Positions 42,843 to 52,429 of a DNA stretch of 64,000 nt are shown here, one piece after another. The notes below the pieces were generated by a model. It did no database searches and was not told the DNA's origin. It saw nothing but the letters and a program-made list of their open reading frames with translations. A program made the position numbers and the translations under genes. Where the stretch lies: positions 60,694,502 to 60,758,501 of the forward strand of contig NC_134701.1 of NCBI RefSeq assembly GCF_043290135.1, read 5' to 3'. The stretch's first letter is position 1. Each line of letters opens with the position of its first letter. Source of the stretch: Rhipicephalus microplus (taxonomy: Eukaryota; Arthropoda; Arachnida; Ixodida; Ixodidae).

Positions 42843-44153
42843 ATGGCTTTTTCTTCTCTCCCTTCATTGCATGATCGTCCTCTCCCGAAGAGAGGGCGCA
42901 CCGAAGACTTTTGCAAGTATTTCAGCAAACCGAAAGAAACCTTTCCCCGTTACCATGTAATCCATTGTGAAACCGCTGAAAAGAACGCCAGAACTATTTC
43001 GCCTTTCGTTGTTTCCAAATGCCTCACCACTACACTTGGACCAGGTTACCAGGCTACAAGAATGGCCAGTGGGGATCTCCTCCTCGAGGTAAAAAGTCAG
43101 AGCCAGTACGAAAACCTCTCAAAACTAGAATCGTTTGGAAACATACCTATCTCAATTACACCACACCGCTCACTCAACACTTCCCGAGGCGTTGTATCTG
43201 ATCAAGACTTGCTTGACCTGACTGAAGGTGAGCTCCTCGAGGGCTGGAAGGACCAGCAGGTGACACAAGTACAAAGAATCAAAATTAGGCGTGATAACAA
43301 GGAAATCCCAACAAAACACATAATTGTGACATTTTGCACCAGCACCCTGCCTGAACATCTCGAAACAGGATACTTGAAGTTGAATGTGAGACCTTACATT
43401 CCCAACCCACGACGTTGCTTCAAATGCCAGCGTTTTGGTCACGGCTCTCAGAGTTGCCGTGGCCAATTCACCTGCGGAAAGTGTGCCACCACAGGACACG
43501 CTACAGACGAGTGTAAGGTGGAGGATGGGGCCCACTGCGCAAACTGCGATGGTGCCCATCCCGCATACTCCCGAACCTGTCCAACATGGAAAAAGGAAAA
43601 AGAAATTGTTACAATCAAAATCACACAAAACATTACTTTCCGAGAAGCCCGTCAACAAGTATCTGGGCTTTTCACAAACAAACCATCGTTTTCCGATGTA
43701 GTGCAACAGGGGGCAGCACTACAACGGCCTGCGGCAACTGCCCATGCCAGGCACAGTGTGCCCAGGCGGTCGCCAATGCCCCCACCCACGGCGGGAACAG
43801 CCAAGGCTGCCCTGCCACCCGTCCCCACGGCGACAACCAAGGCCGCTGCAAGCTCTTGCAGTGGCCAGGGTATCCCAGCACCAAAGGAGGTTCCTTCGAC
43901 CTCTAGCACAAGAGGACCGAAGGTTTCGCCCCCCGAGGTGGAGACCCTGGGGCCGGCCGATATGAAGGCCTCGTCTCACCAGGCGAGGTCCCAAACCCAA
44001 AACATCAGCTCGCAAATGCGGGCATGCAGTGCCTCTGAGGAGGCAATGGACACCACGGCACCCCTGGTGCAGAAAGATCGGCGTAGCTCCCTGGAGCGCG
44101 CCAAACGAAATAAAAAGCCAATAACGGGGCCCGGCGACGGCCCTGTTCTTTGA
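42843..44153 (+). CDS. LINE ORF1 protein, RNA-binding with three zinc knuckles
   Basis: 436 codons. It binds element RNA to form the retrotransposition particle. N-terminal half (about 1-185) contains the domain found before the knuckles in I/Jockey/R1 ORF1 proteins. Zinc knuckles: CFKCQRFGHGSQSC (about 192-205), CGKCATTGHATDEC (211-224) and CANCDGAHPAYSRTC (232-246). All Cys and His are intact. The C-terminus (270-436) is Pro/Ala/Ser-rich, low complexity and basic at the end. Frame is fully open; the start ATG is preceded by TTT. Confidence 0.93.
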   Translation: MAFSSLPSLHDRPLPKRGRTEDFCKYFSKPKETFPRYHVIHCETAEKNARTISPFVVSKCLTTTLGPGYQATRMASGDLLLEVKSQSQYENLSKLESFGNIPISITPHRSLNTSRGVVSDQDLLDLTEGELLEGWKDQQVTQVQRIKIRRDNKEIPTKHIIVTFCTSTLPEHLETGYLKLNVRPYIPNPRRCFKCQRFGHGSQSCRGQFTCGKCATTGHATDECKVEDGAHCANCDGAHPAYSRTCPTWKKEKEIVTIKITQNITFREARQQVSGLFTNKPSFSDVVQQGAALQRPAATAHARHSVPRRSPMPPPTAGTAKAALPPVPTATTKAAASSCSGQGIPAPKEVPSTSSTRGPKVSPPEVETLGPADMKASSHQARSQTQNISSQMRACSASEEAMDTTAPLVQKDRRSSLERAKRNKKPITGPGDGPVL

Positions 44154-44177
44154 GTCTTAACTAAGCGTTAAGACTCA
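44151..44177 (+). promoter_or_regulatory. Perfect 11-bp hairpin over the ORF1 stop codon
   Basis: TGAGTCTTAAC (44151-44161), loop TAAGC, GTTAAGACTCA (44167-44177). The first three bases are the ORF1 TGA stop. ORF2 starts 45 bases after the hairpin. A role in termination-reinitiation is an inference. Confidence 0.75.
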
Positions 44178-44222
44178 GACACACCCATTGTTCCTTACAC
44201 ACAGCACTACGTTACCTCCAAT

Positions 44223-47099
44223 ATGGCAACACAAATAATACATTGGAACGTCAGAGGACTCCTCAGAAACCTCGATGATGTTGAAGAGCTCTTTTGCAAA
44301 CATTCGCCGAAAGTGCTGTGTGTACAGGAAACTCATTTAAAATCTAAAAACACGAATTTTTTGCGTCGGTATGTTCTCTTCCGAAAGGACAGAGATGATG
44401 CTGTGGCATCATCCGGCGGTGTAGCCATTATTGTTAATCAAAAAGTAGCATGCACACATTTACCACTGCAAACAACACTAGAGGCAGTGGCTGTTCGAGC
44501 AGTTCTTTTCAACAAGCTCGTCACCATCTGCTCTCTGTACATACCCCCACACCACCGTCTTGGAAAACGAGAATTCGAGTCCTTAATAGACCAACTACCC
44601 GAACCTTATCTGGTCCTTGGTGACCTGAATGCTCATAGCAGTCTATGGGGTGATTCTCGATGCGATGCACGAGGTCGTCTCATTGAACAGTTCCTTTTTT
44701 CCTCCGGTGCCTGTCTGTTGAATAGGAAAGAGGCAACATATTATAACCTTGCCAACAAAACCTACTCTTCCATAGATCTCAGCATCGCATCTCCTTCACT
44801 TGTACCATTACTCCAATGGAAAGTTCTAAATAATCCCTACGAAAGTGACCATTTTCCTGTTGTTTTGAGTACACAAACATCATACGAATGTCCTCCACGA
44901 GTTCCCAAATGGCTGGTGAACAAAGCCGACTGGGAACAATTTCAAAAGCTTACTCACTTAAATTGGACTGACATATGCGGATTAGGCATAGATGAAGCTG
45001 TGCAGTACTTCACGGCCTTTCTTACTGACGCAGCAGCCAAGTGCATCCCACAAACATCTGGACAGCCCGGCAAGCGACACGTCCCATGGTGGAACACAGA
45101 GTGTCGTAATGCGCGAAAGGAACAGAACAGGGCATGGAGGTTGCTGCGCAACTCGCCGACAGCGGAAAACCTTGAGAGCTTTAAGAAAATAAAGTCTCAA
45201 GGCAGGAGAACGCGTCGGCAGGCCAGAAGAGAAAGCTGGCACAAGTTTTTGTCAGGGATCACTTCATACACACAGGAGGCTAAAGTCTGGAACATGGTCG
45301 GTAGGACAGCAGGAAAACAAGTACACACACTTCCACTCGTAAACACTCAGGGTGATACCTTGGAAGATCAGGCAAACTTCCTCGGTGCACACTTTGAACG
45401 GGTATCCAGCTCGTCCCACTATACTGACACTTTCCAAAAATACAGAACAAGAATAGAAAAGCAGAAACTAGAACATAAATCCACTAGATACGAGGCATAT
45501 AACCAAGCTTTCAGTCTAGCTGAGCTCCGAACATCTCTAAACTCCTGCAGTACTTCTGCCCCAGGTTCTGACCGCGTGGTGTATGAAATGTTAAAAAACC
45601 TACCAGCCGAAACACGAAAAACCTTACTTTGTTTATACAATGCTATCTGGTTTTCTGGCACTATCCCTACCTCCTGGAAAGAGGCTATTATTATTCCCAT
45701 TTTGAAAGAGGGCAAGGACCCTTCTTTAGCTTCCAGTTATAGGCCTATTGCACTTACAAGCTGCTTGTGCAAAGTATTCGAAAAAATGATAAACTGCCGA
45801 CTTCTACATATTCTTGAAACAAACAATTTGCTCGACCCATTTCAGTGCGGGTTTCGAGAAAGTAGATCCACCACAGACCACCTCGTTCGTATCGAGGCAC
45901 AGATAAGAGACGCCTTCGTCCATAAACAATATTTTCTCTCTGTGTTCCTCGATATTGAAAAGGCGTATGATACAACATGGCGTTTCGGAATTCTAAGAGA
46001 CCTGTCCCACCTTGGTGTGCGCGGAAGAATGTTTCACATAATCGAAAGTTACCTGTCAAACCGGACATTCCGTGTCCGTCTAGGCAGTGTGCTCTCCCAA
46101 ACATTTGTCCAGGAAACAGGCGTGCCACAAGGTGGTGTGCTTAGTTGCACACTTTTTATCATCAGAATGAATTCTTTGCACTTGTCCATTCCCCGCATGA
46201 TGTTCTATTGTACATATGTCGACGACGTTCAGCTTGGCTTCAAGTCATGCAACTTAGCCATGTGTGAGCGGCAGGTTCAGATGGGTTTAAATAAGGTCTC
46301 CAAATGGGCAGACGAAAACGGATTTCGACTTAACCCACAAAAAAGCACGTGTGTCTTGTTCTCTCGAAAGAGAGGCATGCACTCGGAACCTGACATTCGG
46401 CTGAACGGGCAACGTCTGTCCGTCAAAGCCGAGCATAAATTCTTAGGCTTAATCTTGGACAACAAGTTGACCTTCGTACCGCACATCAAGTATTTAAAAA
46501 CAAAATGTTTAAAAGCCATGAATGTTATTAAAGTGTTGTCACGTACTACGTGGGGTAGTGATAGGCAATGCCTCATGAACCTTTATAGAAGCCTTATTCG
46601 TACCCGCTTAGATTATGGGGCCGTTGTCTATCAGTCTGCCACTCAAAGTGCCTTGAAGATGCTTGACCCCGTGCACCATTTGGGCATCCGCCTTTCTACG
46701 GGTGCTTTTCGCACCAGCCCCGTAGAAAGCCTTTATGTTGAGTCAAATGAGTGGTCGCTTCATCTGCAGAGAAGTTACATGTCCTTTGTTTATTTCCTTA
46801 AGGTGAAAGCAGACAAGAAGCACCCCTCATACTCCACTATTATTGATTTGTCGAGCTCCATTCTGTTTCAAAACAGGCCTTCGATGAGGCAGCCCTTCTC
46901 AGTTCGCCTGAAAAGTCTAGCTGAGGAAACTGGAGTCTCACTTGAACATAGTTTAATGGCTCCTGTAGCATATCTGCCACCGTGGCAGTGGCAGACTATA
47001 GACTACGATGTGTCTTTCCTAGAGGTTACAAAAACATGCACCTATTGCCCATATCCGAACATACTTTCTGGAACTTCAACACAAATACACATGTCCTGA
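44223..47099 (+). CDS. LINE ORF2: AP endonuclease and reverse transcriptase
   Basis: 958 codons. Endonuclease (1-225): HWNVRG with Asn9, QETHL with Glu36, GDLNAH (133-138) and the ESDHFP motif with Asp209 and His210; it nicks target DNA. Reverse transcriptase (about 480-760): SYRPIALTSCLCKVFEK, FLDIEKAYD with Asp577, GVPQGGVLS (633-641) and catalytic YVDD (665-668). Thumb: KFLGLILDNKLTF. The frame then runs to TGA at 47099 instead of into RNase H, due to a frameshift near 47030. All motif residues visible to me are intact. Confidence 0.95.
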   Translation: MATQIIHWNVRGLLRNLDDVEELFCKHSPKVLCVQETHLKSKNTNFLRRYVLFRKDRDDAVASSGGVAIIVNQKVACTHLPLQTTLEAVAVRAVLFNKLVTICSLYIPPHHRLGKREFESLIDQLPEPYLVLGDLNAHSSLWGDSRCDARGRLIEQFLFSSGACLLNRKEATYYNLANKTYSSIDLSIASPSLVPLLQWKVLNNPYESDHFPVVLSTQTSYECPPRVPKWLVNKADWEQFQKLTHLNWTDICGLGIDEAVQYFTAFLTDAAAKCIPQTSGQPGKRHVPWWNTECRNARKEQNRAWRLLRNSPTAENLESFKKIKSQGRRTRRQARRESWHKFLSGITSYTQEAKVWNMVGRTAGKQVHTLPLVNTQGDTLEDQANFLGAHFERVSSSSHYTDTFQKYRTRIEKQKLEHKSTRYEAYNQAFSLAELRTSLNSCSTSAPGSDRVVYEMLKNLPAETRKTLLCLYNAIWFSGTIPTSWKEAIIIPILKEGKDPSLASSYRPIALTSCLCKVFEKMINCRLLHILETNNLLDPFQCGFRESRSTTDHLVRIEAQIRDAFVHKQYFLSVFLDIEKAYDTTWRFGILRDLSHLGVRGRMFHIIESYLSNRTFRVRLGSVLSQTFVQETGVPQGGVLSCTLFIIRMNSLHLSIPRMMFYCTYVDDVQLGFKSCNLAMCERQVQMGLNKVSKWADENGFRLNPQKSTCVLFSRKRGMHSEPDIRLNGQRLSVKAEHKFLGLILDNKLTFVPHIKYLKTKCLKAMNVIKVLSRTTWGSDRQCLMNLYRSLIRTRLDYGAVVYQSATQSALKMLDPVHHLGIRLSTGAFRTSPVESLYVESNEWSLHLQRSYMSFVYFLKVKADKKHPSYSTIIDLSSSILFQNRPSMRQPFSVRLKSLAEETGVSLEHSLMAPVAYLPPWQWQTIDYDVSFLEVTKTCTYCPYPNILSGTSTQIHMS

Positions 47100-47943
47100 G
47101 TTCTTCACAGATGCCTCCAAGACTAACTCCTCTGTGTCCTACGCTGCTGTCGGCCCATCCTTTTCGGATGCTGGCCCTCTACATCCACGCACAAGTATCT
47201 TCACAGCGGAAGCTTACGCGATACTGGTGGCAGCTAAACACATCAAACAATTACAAATACAAAAAGCAGTAATTTATACAGACTCCCTCAGTGTGGTAAC
47301 GGCTCTGCACAGTCTTAAAAAACAAAAAAACCCAGTCCTTGTCTCACTTTACTCCATTTTGTGCACACTCTACACGCACAAACAACATGTTGTAGGGTGC
47401 TGGGTGCCAGGGCACCGTGAGATCCAAGGCAACGTGAGGGCGGATCAGCTCGCTGCATCCGTCCATGAGAGCACCGCCATTACACCCATATCAATCCCGG
47501 TCCTTGATCTGAAGCCGTCTCTCAAACGAAACCTCAGAGACTACTGGCAGAGCAAGTGGGATACACACACACAAAACAAACTACACGTTATCAAGCCACA
47601 CCTTTGCCATTGGCCACCAGTATCAAAATCACGTCTAACAGAGGTAACACTAACAAGACTCAGGATAGGGCACACATACACGACACACACACATCTTTTA
47701 TCCGGTGGTGATCCACCATTGTGTGATAAATGTGGTGAGGCTTTAACAGTTCTTCACGTTTTAATCCAATGTAAACAGTTAGACACTCTAAGAAGACAAC
47801 ACTTCCCATTACCCTACCGACAACATATACCTTTACACCCTGCAATGTTTGTCGGTAGGGAACCACTTTTCACCCATAAATCATTGTTAGCTTTTTTAAA
47901 AGATGTTAATTTTTACCATGTTTTATACCCAGGCATTGCGTAG
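47030..47943 (+). pseudogene. LINE ORF2 RNase H and C-terminal zinc motif, out of frame
   Basis: The homology continues one frame away from ORF2, beginning about 47030 in an AAAAA run; the first ATG in this frame is at 47134. RNase H residues are present: FFTDAS (Asp at 47110), FTAEAYAI (Glu), IYTDSLSV (Asp) and VRADQLAA (Asp). After it, a CCHC-like CDKCGEALTVLHVLIQC motif precedes the C-terminus at 47943. One single-base indel explains the displacement; otherwise the domain is intact. A programmed shift is possible but not supported by any element I can name. Confidence 0.9.
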
Positions 47944-47946
47944 CGT

Positions 47947-48041
47947 GACCTCTCAAGAGAGGTCGCTGCTGCTGTGATTACATTTAAAAGCACTTGCCTC
48001 GCAGCCCTTGGACACAAGGGCACTGATGAGGCAAGTGTGCT
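47947..48041 (+). promoter_or_regulatory. 3' UTR hairpins of the LINE
   Basis: Immediately after the last stop: GACCTCTC-AA-GAGAGGTC (47947-47964). Then a nested structure: the outer arm AGCACTTGCCTC (47989-48000) pairs with GAGGCAAGTGTGCT (48028-48041) with a two-base bulge, enclosing GCCCTTG-GACA-CAAGGGC (48004-48021). In LINEs the 3' UTR RNA is where reverse transcriptase starts, so this is a candidate recognition structure (inference). Confidence 0.65.
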
Positions 48042-48276
48042 AGTGCCAAATATTTTTACATGTTTTTATTATCAAAACTTTTGTCACCCTTTTTAATATG
48101 CATATCACGCCACTGTCATGTCTTTAATACTTATGTTTCTACCCGCATTATCGCGAGGAATTTTAAGGCCCCTATACAGCCACGCAACATATCATTGTCC
48201 GCATCTCTATACTCATTGAAATGGCGCTCTTTGGCCATCAATTGGCCCTTGCGCCATAAAACACCACACATCATCA

Positions 48277-48293
48277 TCCTCTGATATTGAAGC
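48277..48293. repeat. Right target-site duplication of the LINE
   Basis: TCCTCTGATATTGAAGC, identical to 42293-42309. Confidence 0.95.
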
Positions 48294-48439
48294 GTTGTTG
48301 ACACTACATGAATAAAAAAATGAATGTGCTAGACAGCGTAATGGGCAGCGTTGTTTTTTTTACCATAAACATATGTCTCAGCACATTCAAGAATGAAACA
48401 CTACAAATAAGTGATTTCACATACTGTCATGTGCATTTT

Positions 48440-48770
48440 TAACACGCCATCATCATTCACCAAGCTTCCATCACGCCACCATCATCCATTTTGCTCACTA
48501 AGCCTTCTACCAAACACATTTTGCCTCGTCACCATCACCCGGTGTTTTCCACCGTCTACACCAGTGCCTCGCCACCACCACCACCATCTGCCACCAATTT
48601 TGTCCCTCTAGCCGTCATCAGCCGGCATTTTCTGCCGTCAGCTTCATTGGCTAGCCACCGCCACCATCATTTGCCGTCATTTTTTTCACTCTCGCCGTCA
48701 TCAGCCATTATTCCCATTGTAGTTTCCACTATATCCACCAAAATTTTCACCATATAGACTATTTGTTTCA
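48440..48770 (+). repeat. Degenerate CCATCATC/CCACCACC-rich tandem repeat
   Basis: Roughly 55-70-base units share GCC(A/G)CCATCAT and CATTTTGC(C/T)G words, too diverged for exact boundaries. The last units end CACCATATCCACC near 48780. Confidence 0.5.
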
Positions 48771-48799
48771 CCATATCCACCAACAATTCGAGCATCCAC

Positions 48800-49660
48800 C
48801 AACCCAGGATTTTCAATAGGGTTGAGCATTTCTCTATCACCTGATTGATAGTATGAATGTGGTCGATTGTTGAGTAGCCTGTTCGAAGTCATGCTTGTTC
48901 TTTTGGTTGATTGAATTCCAATATTTTGTTAATTCTGTTAGCGATTACCTTTCTAAATAACTTGTATACGATGGAAGGCAAGCTGTTGGGCCTGTAATTG
49001 TTCAGGTACTTGTCATCCTCTTTTTTGTAGATTAACATGACGTTAGCATTCATCACAAATTTCTCCCCGTCAGACGAAACTTCGTAAGCGGGATGGCTAC
49101 TTTTTCTAGCTCAGTCTGTCCTTCGTGTTTCAGCAGATGTGATATCACCTGATTCTTACTAGCAGATTTGCCTTTTTGCATTCTCTCGAAGGCTTTCCTG
49201 GCTTCTGTCAATATTGGTGGGATGTCATCTGGGTTACTGGTAGTTCCTACATTATGGTCGAAGTTCTCGCGGCTACTGTACATATACCCGTAAAACACCT
49301 CCATTACTTTGACTATCTTATTCATATTGGTAGTTACTTTGCCTTCCCTAGTGCATACATCTGGTTTTTGCCTGTCCACTTTCTTTTCCACTGCATTGAC
49401 GCTTCCTCCATTCTTCAGAGCATGCTTTGTTCTTCCCATGATATTCCTTTTTACGTCGAATACTATAGGCTTAAAAATCAACTTCGGAAGTACTGCCAGT
49501 TCTATTTTGTTGGTTGTGTTGGCAGCTGTAAGGCTTTGAGGTTTCTTAGTAAGCTTTTTCGTTTTCTGAGACAGCTTGCTATAGTGTCCGGTCAAACAAG
49601 TGTGCCTCTAACTTCCACTGAACAATCGATAGTGATACTCATCAGATTTATGCTATAGTA
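48800..49660 (-). pseudogene. RTE-like LINE fragment (linker and start of reverse transcriptase)
   Basis: A 180-codon minus ORF (49595-49053) contains the region between endonuclease and reverse transcriptase: MEVFYGYMYSSREN, DDIPPILTEARKAFERMQKG and SHLLKHEGQTELEKVAIPL. The next frame (about 49050-48830) continues with LNNYRPNSLPSIVYKLFRKV and a GYSTIDHIHTINQVIEK block. The palm is missing. A separate copy from the one at 23757-25372, which retains the other half of the protein. Confidence 0.75.
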
Positions 49661-50110
49661 TGTCTCCATGTTAGCAGCTATATATAAGTGAAAAAGCAAC
49701 CCCACCCCTGGTTCTCTTTTCTCGGCGAAGCCACGGGAGAAAAGAACCTGCCCGTTCTGTAGCACTGTATGGCCTGTTCAGCCCTCCTAATCTCACTGAA
49801 CCCTGCCACAACCCATTTAACACCTTCTAGCTCCTCGTATAGCGCAGCAAGATTTGCATCACTAGATGAGGTTCTAACTTTGAACGTTTTTCAAGTTGAA
49901 GTTTCAATGAAGGCCACTCCAGACACACCTGTTTTTAGCACCCTTTGCTGTGTCCAGATCTGACCACCGCGATGGTCAGTTGCTTTGCAGCCTGGGCACT
50001 GAGGGTTAATTGGCGTATAGTGACTAGACACTATGCACCAGGGTGGCTAATCCTCCTCTCGTGAGGAAGTTCATAACCGGCGGTGGTCACCGCTGAAGCC
50101 GCACCCTATG
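49661..50110 (-). other. Possible 5' flank of the RTE-like element
   Basis: The segment, minus strand, includes GTGGTCACCGC, CCGGTTATGAACTTCC and AACCCTCAGTGCCC. Lying directly upstream of the RTE fragment it may be its 5' region, but no endonuclease coding is seen and the link is uncertain. Confidence 0.25.
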
Positions 50111-50124
50111 CCTCCTCTTAGGGC

Positions 50125-50792
50125 GCATTCACATGGAGCATTCCTGCCTCGAAAGTCCGCCGGATCCGATTCAGTGGCGGTGAGATTCGCCGAAAAGGCC
50201 ATATCTGCACCGATTGCTCTCAAACCAATTTTCGCGCCGTCTGCCACCGTATCTATTCGCGCGGCCCAATAGAAGCGCTAGTCAAAAAATTTTAATAAAT
50301 GGCGGCCAAGCCACATACTCAATTGTGATGTCACAGTACGCGTAACTGGATGTTTTAACCAACGAGTGTTTTGCCCACTCTGTGCTTACTTCATGTCCCT
50401 ATTGCGTGGAAGAGGAGACCAAGCTTGTCGTTGGCGTGACTAAGGTTCTCATGGTCTTGCAGAGCAAGACGAACCCACCAACGCCGTTGGCGTCGGCAGT
50501 TTTTTCTGCTCTCCTCGCATTACAAGACAGCGACTTGCCAACAAAGTAAGCAATAAAACTTCATCTTGCTTTCTTTATACGGGAATCGTGGAAGTCTGGA
50601 CCACCGGGTAGCGTAGTAATGTTTGCGAGCCACGACAACCACCGACTGACAGTGCATCCATCCGGCGTTCGCCCCGCGGTAGATGGCATATTCGGCACCG
50701 TGGGGTGCGTCCAGTACGAACAACGCTGCGTAAATGCGGCAGGAGAATCGCACTCGCGGTAGGAAGCGGATGCTTCAGTGTGAACTAGGGGT
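50125..50792 (+). mobile_element. DNA-transposon-like segment with imperfect inverted ends
   Basis: The left end GCGCATTCACATGGAGCATT (50127) and the right end near 50790, read inverted as TTCACACTGAAGCATCCG, are alike over about 18 bases. Inside is an exon-like ORF at 50346-50549. No transposase catalytic motif is seen. A PIF/Harbinger-type derivative is one possibility, unproven. Confidence 0.35.
50346..50549 (+). CDS. Exon-like ORF of unknown function
   Basis: 68 codons open from TAA to TAA. The stretch CVEEETKLVVGVTKVLMVLQ then SKTNPPTPLASAVFSALLAL has the composition of a folded helical protein. It ends at CAAAGTAAGC, so a splice donor (GTAAGC at 50546) could replace the stop. No ATG fits well and no acceptor upstream is clear. 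Might be part of a transposase or a captured exon; I do not recognise it. Confidence 0.25.
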   Translation: MDVLTNECFAHSVLTSCPYCVEEETKLVVGVTKVLMVLQSKTNPPTPLASAVFSALLALQDSDLPTK

Positions 50793-50841
50793 TAATGCAT
50801 TTTCATTATCACACGGAATTTTGCTATTCCGCTTGAAAATT

Positions 50842-50912
50842 GCTCGGCATTCCGATTCTAACCACAGACCGCTTGCACGCCAGGCTGATACTCCGACCAC
50901 GACGCCATCACT
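50842..50912 (-). mobile_element. tRNA-derived SINE head (fourth type)
   Basis: Minus strand GTGGTCGGAGTATCAGCC, then GCAAGCGGTCTGTGGTTAGA and ATCGGAATGCCGAGCA: tRNA-sized with an approximate B-box (GGTTAGAATCG). Divergent from the other SINE heads in the window. Confidence 0.4.
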
Positions 50913-51999
50913 GTGCTCATGACCGTTCATCACTACGTTAGTAATTCCGGATTCAGCTTTGCAGTTCAGACTATGTTTGTGAAAGTGACCTGGATATCTA
51001 TCAGATTTTGGGGTACCGTTTCAAACACTTTGCGAAAATTAGTGAAAAATTGTCAGCTTATTCATTGTTGTCATGTGCTGTTAGCCAAACATACTGAAAT
51101 TCTGCTAGTTTTGTTATACCTGAGCTGCCCAGACGACATTCATGCCACCAGTTCGTGAAAATCCTAAAAGACTCGAGATATTATTATACTGCGCTGTAAA
51201 TAAGATGCACTAACATTTTTCAGCACAATGAAATAAATATATTTGGCTTTAGTTTTATGTGAGTTTTTTGCTACCTGCCCATGACTACGGTGACTACACT
51301 TGTCGTCTTCCAGACTCTTCAAAAAACGCCAGTATCAAGAAATGATATGAACATAAAACCCGTATATCTCGCGATAACAATGTGGCTTTTTTAGCACAAG
51401 AGGTGATACTACCTCCGGACCTCTAGCTTTTTAAGTGTCTGAACCATGCAGCAAACCAATTAAACCAGCATTGTTAGTTTCATTTTTTTATTTCTTGGTG
51501 ATATCCTTAAAGGTAATTTCGGCGAGTTTTAGTTGTTTAAGTGAACACTGACTTAAAGTACATAATCAATGTTTCTACACTTTCTGTAGTATTTGTTATA
51601 ATTTATCTGCTGTAACTATATCAGGAATAGCTGCATCAACCTTCTTGCTTCCATTAAATAATGGTAAAAGAAAAAAAAACGTTTGAATCGCACTCAAGGT
51701 GAGTGTTCAGGTTGACAAAAATTTCTTAGCCTGTTTGACTTCCAGATAGAGTTTTGTTTGCACACTTAAGCCATGCTTTATTATTCACTGTATTGCTTTT
51801 ATTACCTTGACTTTTATGGAGTATCTCAAAATAGGTGTTTTTCTGAGAAGCTTGCATGTCTGTTCGTTAAAATGAGGCTTGCTTTATTTTTCCATTTAAA
51901 CGTCTCTGAGAAACCTACGTGTTCACTAGCTAGGTTACAGTATCACAAAAAGCAGGCCTAAATGCGTTGATGTCGCCGCGTGTTTTGACGGATTGATAT
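50913..51999. other. No gene seen
   Basis: AT-rich DNA, only short ORFs. Several poly-A/poly-T runs. Confidence 0.5.
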
Positions 52000-52173
52000 T
52001 GATGCCACATATGTAATTTAGGTGTGTGCACCTGTGTAGCGGGAACCAGGGTGGTGGCAGAAGAAGGGGACGTTCGGATGATGGCAAAAGCTTTCTGGTG
52101 CGCGTTCACTGCTGTACACCGTCCAGTCGACCGTTACGTTGGCTCTGAATAAACCCCTTTCGTAGACGTAACG
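52000..52173 (+). repeat. 5' LTR of element C
   Basis: Starts TGATGCCACATATGTAATTT and ends near GTAACG (expected inverse of the TGTTAC start seen in the 3' copy). AATAAA lies at 52149-52154. The next bases, AGTGGTTGAGGTGCGTGG, are the primer region. Confidence 0.7.
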
Positions 52174-52429
52174 AAGTGGTTGAGGTGCGTGGTACGGCAC
52201 GTCGACGTACCATGGACCACAGCTGTTCGGAGTTCGCCGAAGCCGTCGTCTTGCTGGTCTCCCACCGACAACAATCGTCATGGCCGAGAGCAAAGGTCGG
52301 GACTCAACTCCCTCGACTTCGCGCAGGTCTACGCTGGCTACACCTAAGCATCACTACATGGAACCCCGCCCGTTCGCGGGAATGTAGGCGAAGATGTGGA
52401 AGCGTAGCTAACGAACTAGAAAATGGTGA

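Larger units (their letters stand above)
42310..48276 (+). mobile_element. Full-length, nearly intact I-type LINE
   Basis: A 5.97-kb element bounded by perfect 17-base target duplications. Structure: 532-base 5' UTR, ORF1 (42843-44153), 69-base spacer, ORF2 with endonuclease and reverse transcriptase (44223-47099), RNase H in another frame up to 47943, and a 3' UTR of about 330 bases ending in ACATCATCA instead of poly(A). The RNase H domain and CCHC ORF1 point to the I superfamily. Only one inactivating change is evident, a frameshift near 47030. The intact duplication and reading frames indicate a recent insertion. Confidence 0.93.

Noticed and set aside
43170..43909. Minus-strand ORFs of 178 and 85 codons
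   Set aside because: Antisense shadows of the zinc-knuckle and Pro-rich parts of LINE ORF1.
49176..49658. 160-codon plus-strand ORF
   Set aside because: It is the antisense shadow of the RTE-like linker region, whose minus-strand motifs are clear.
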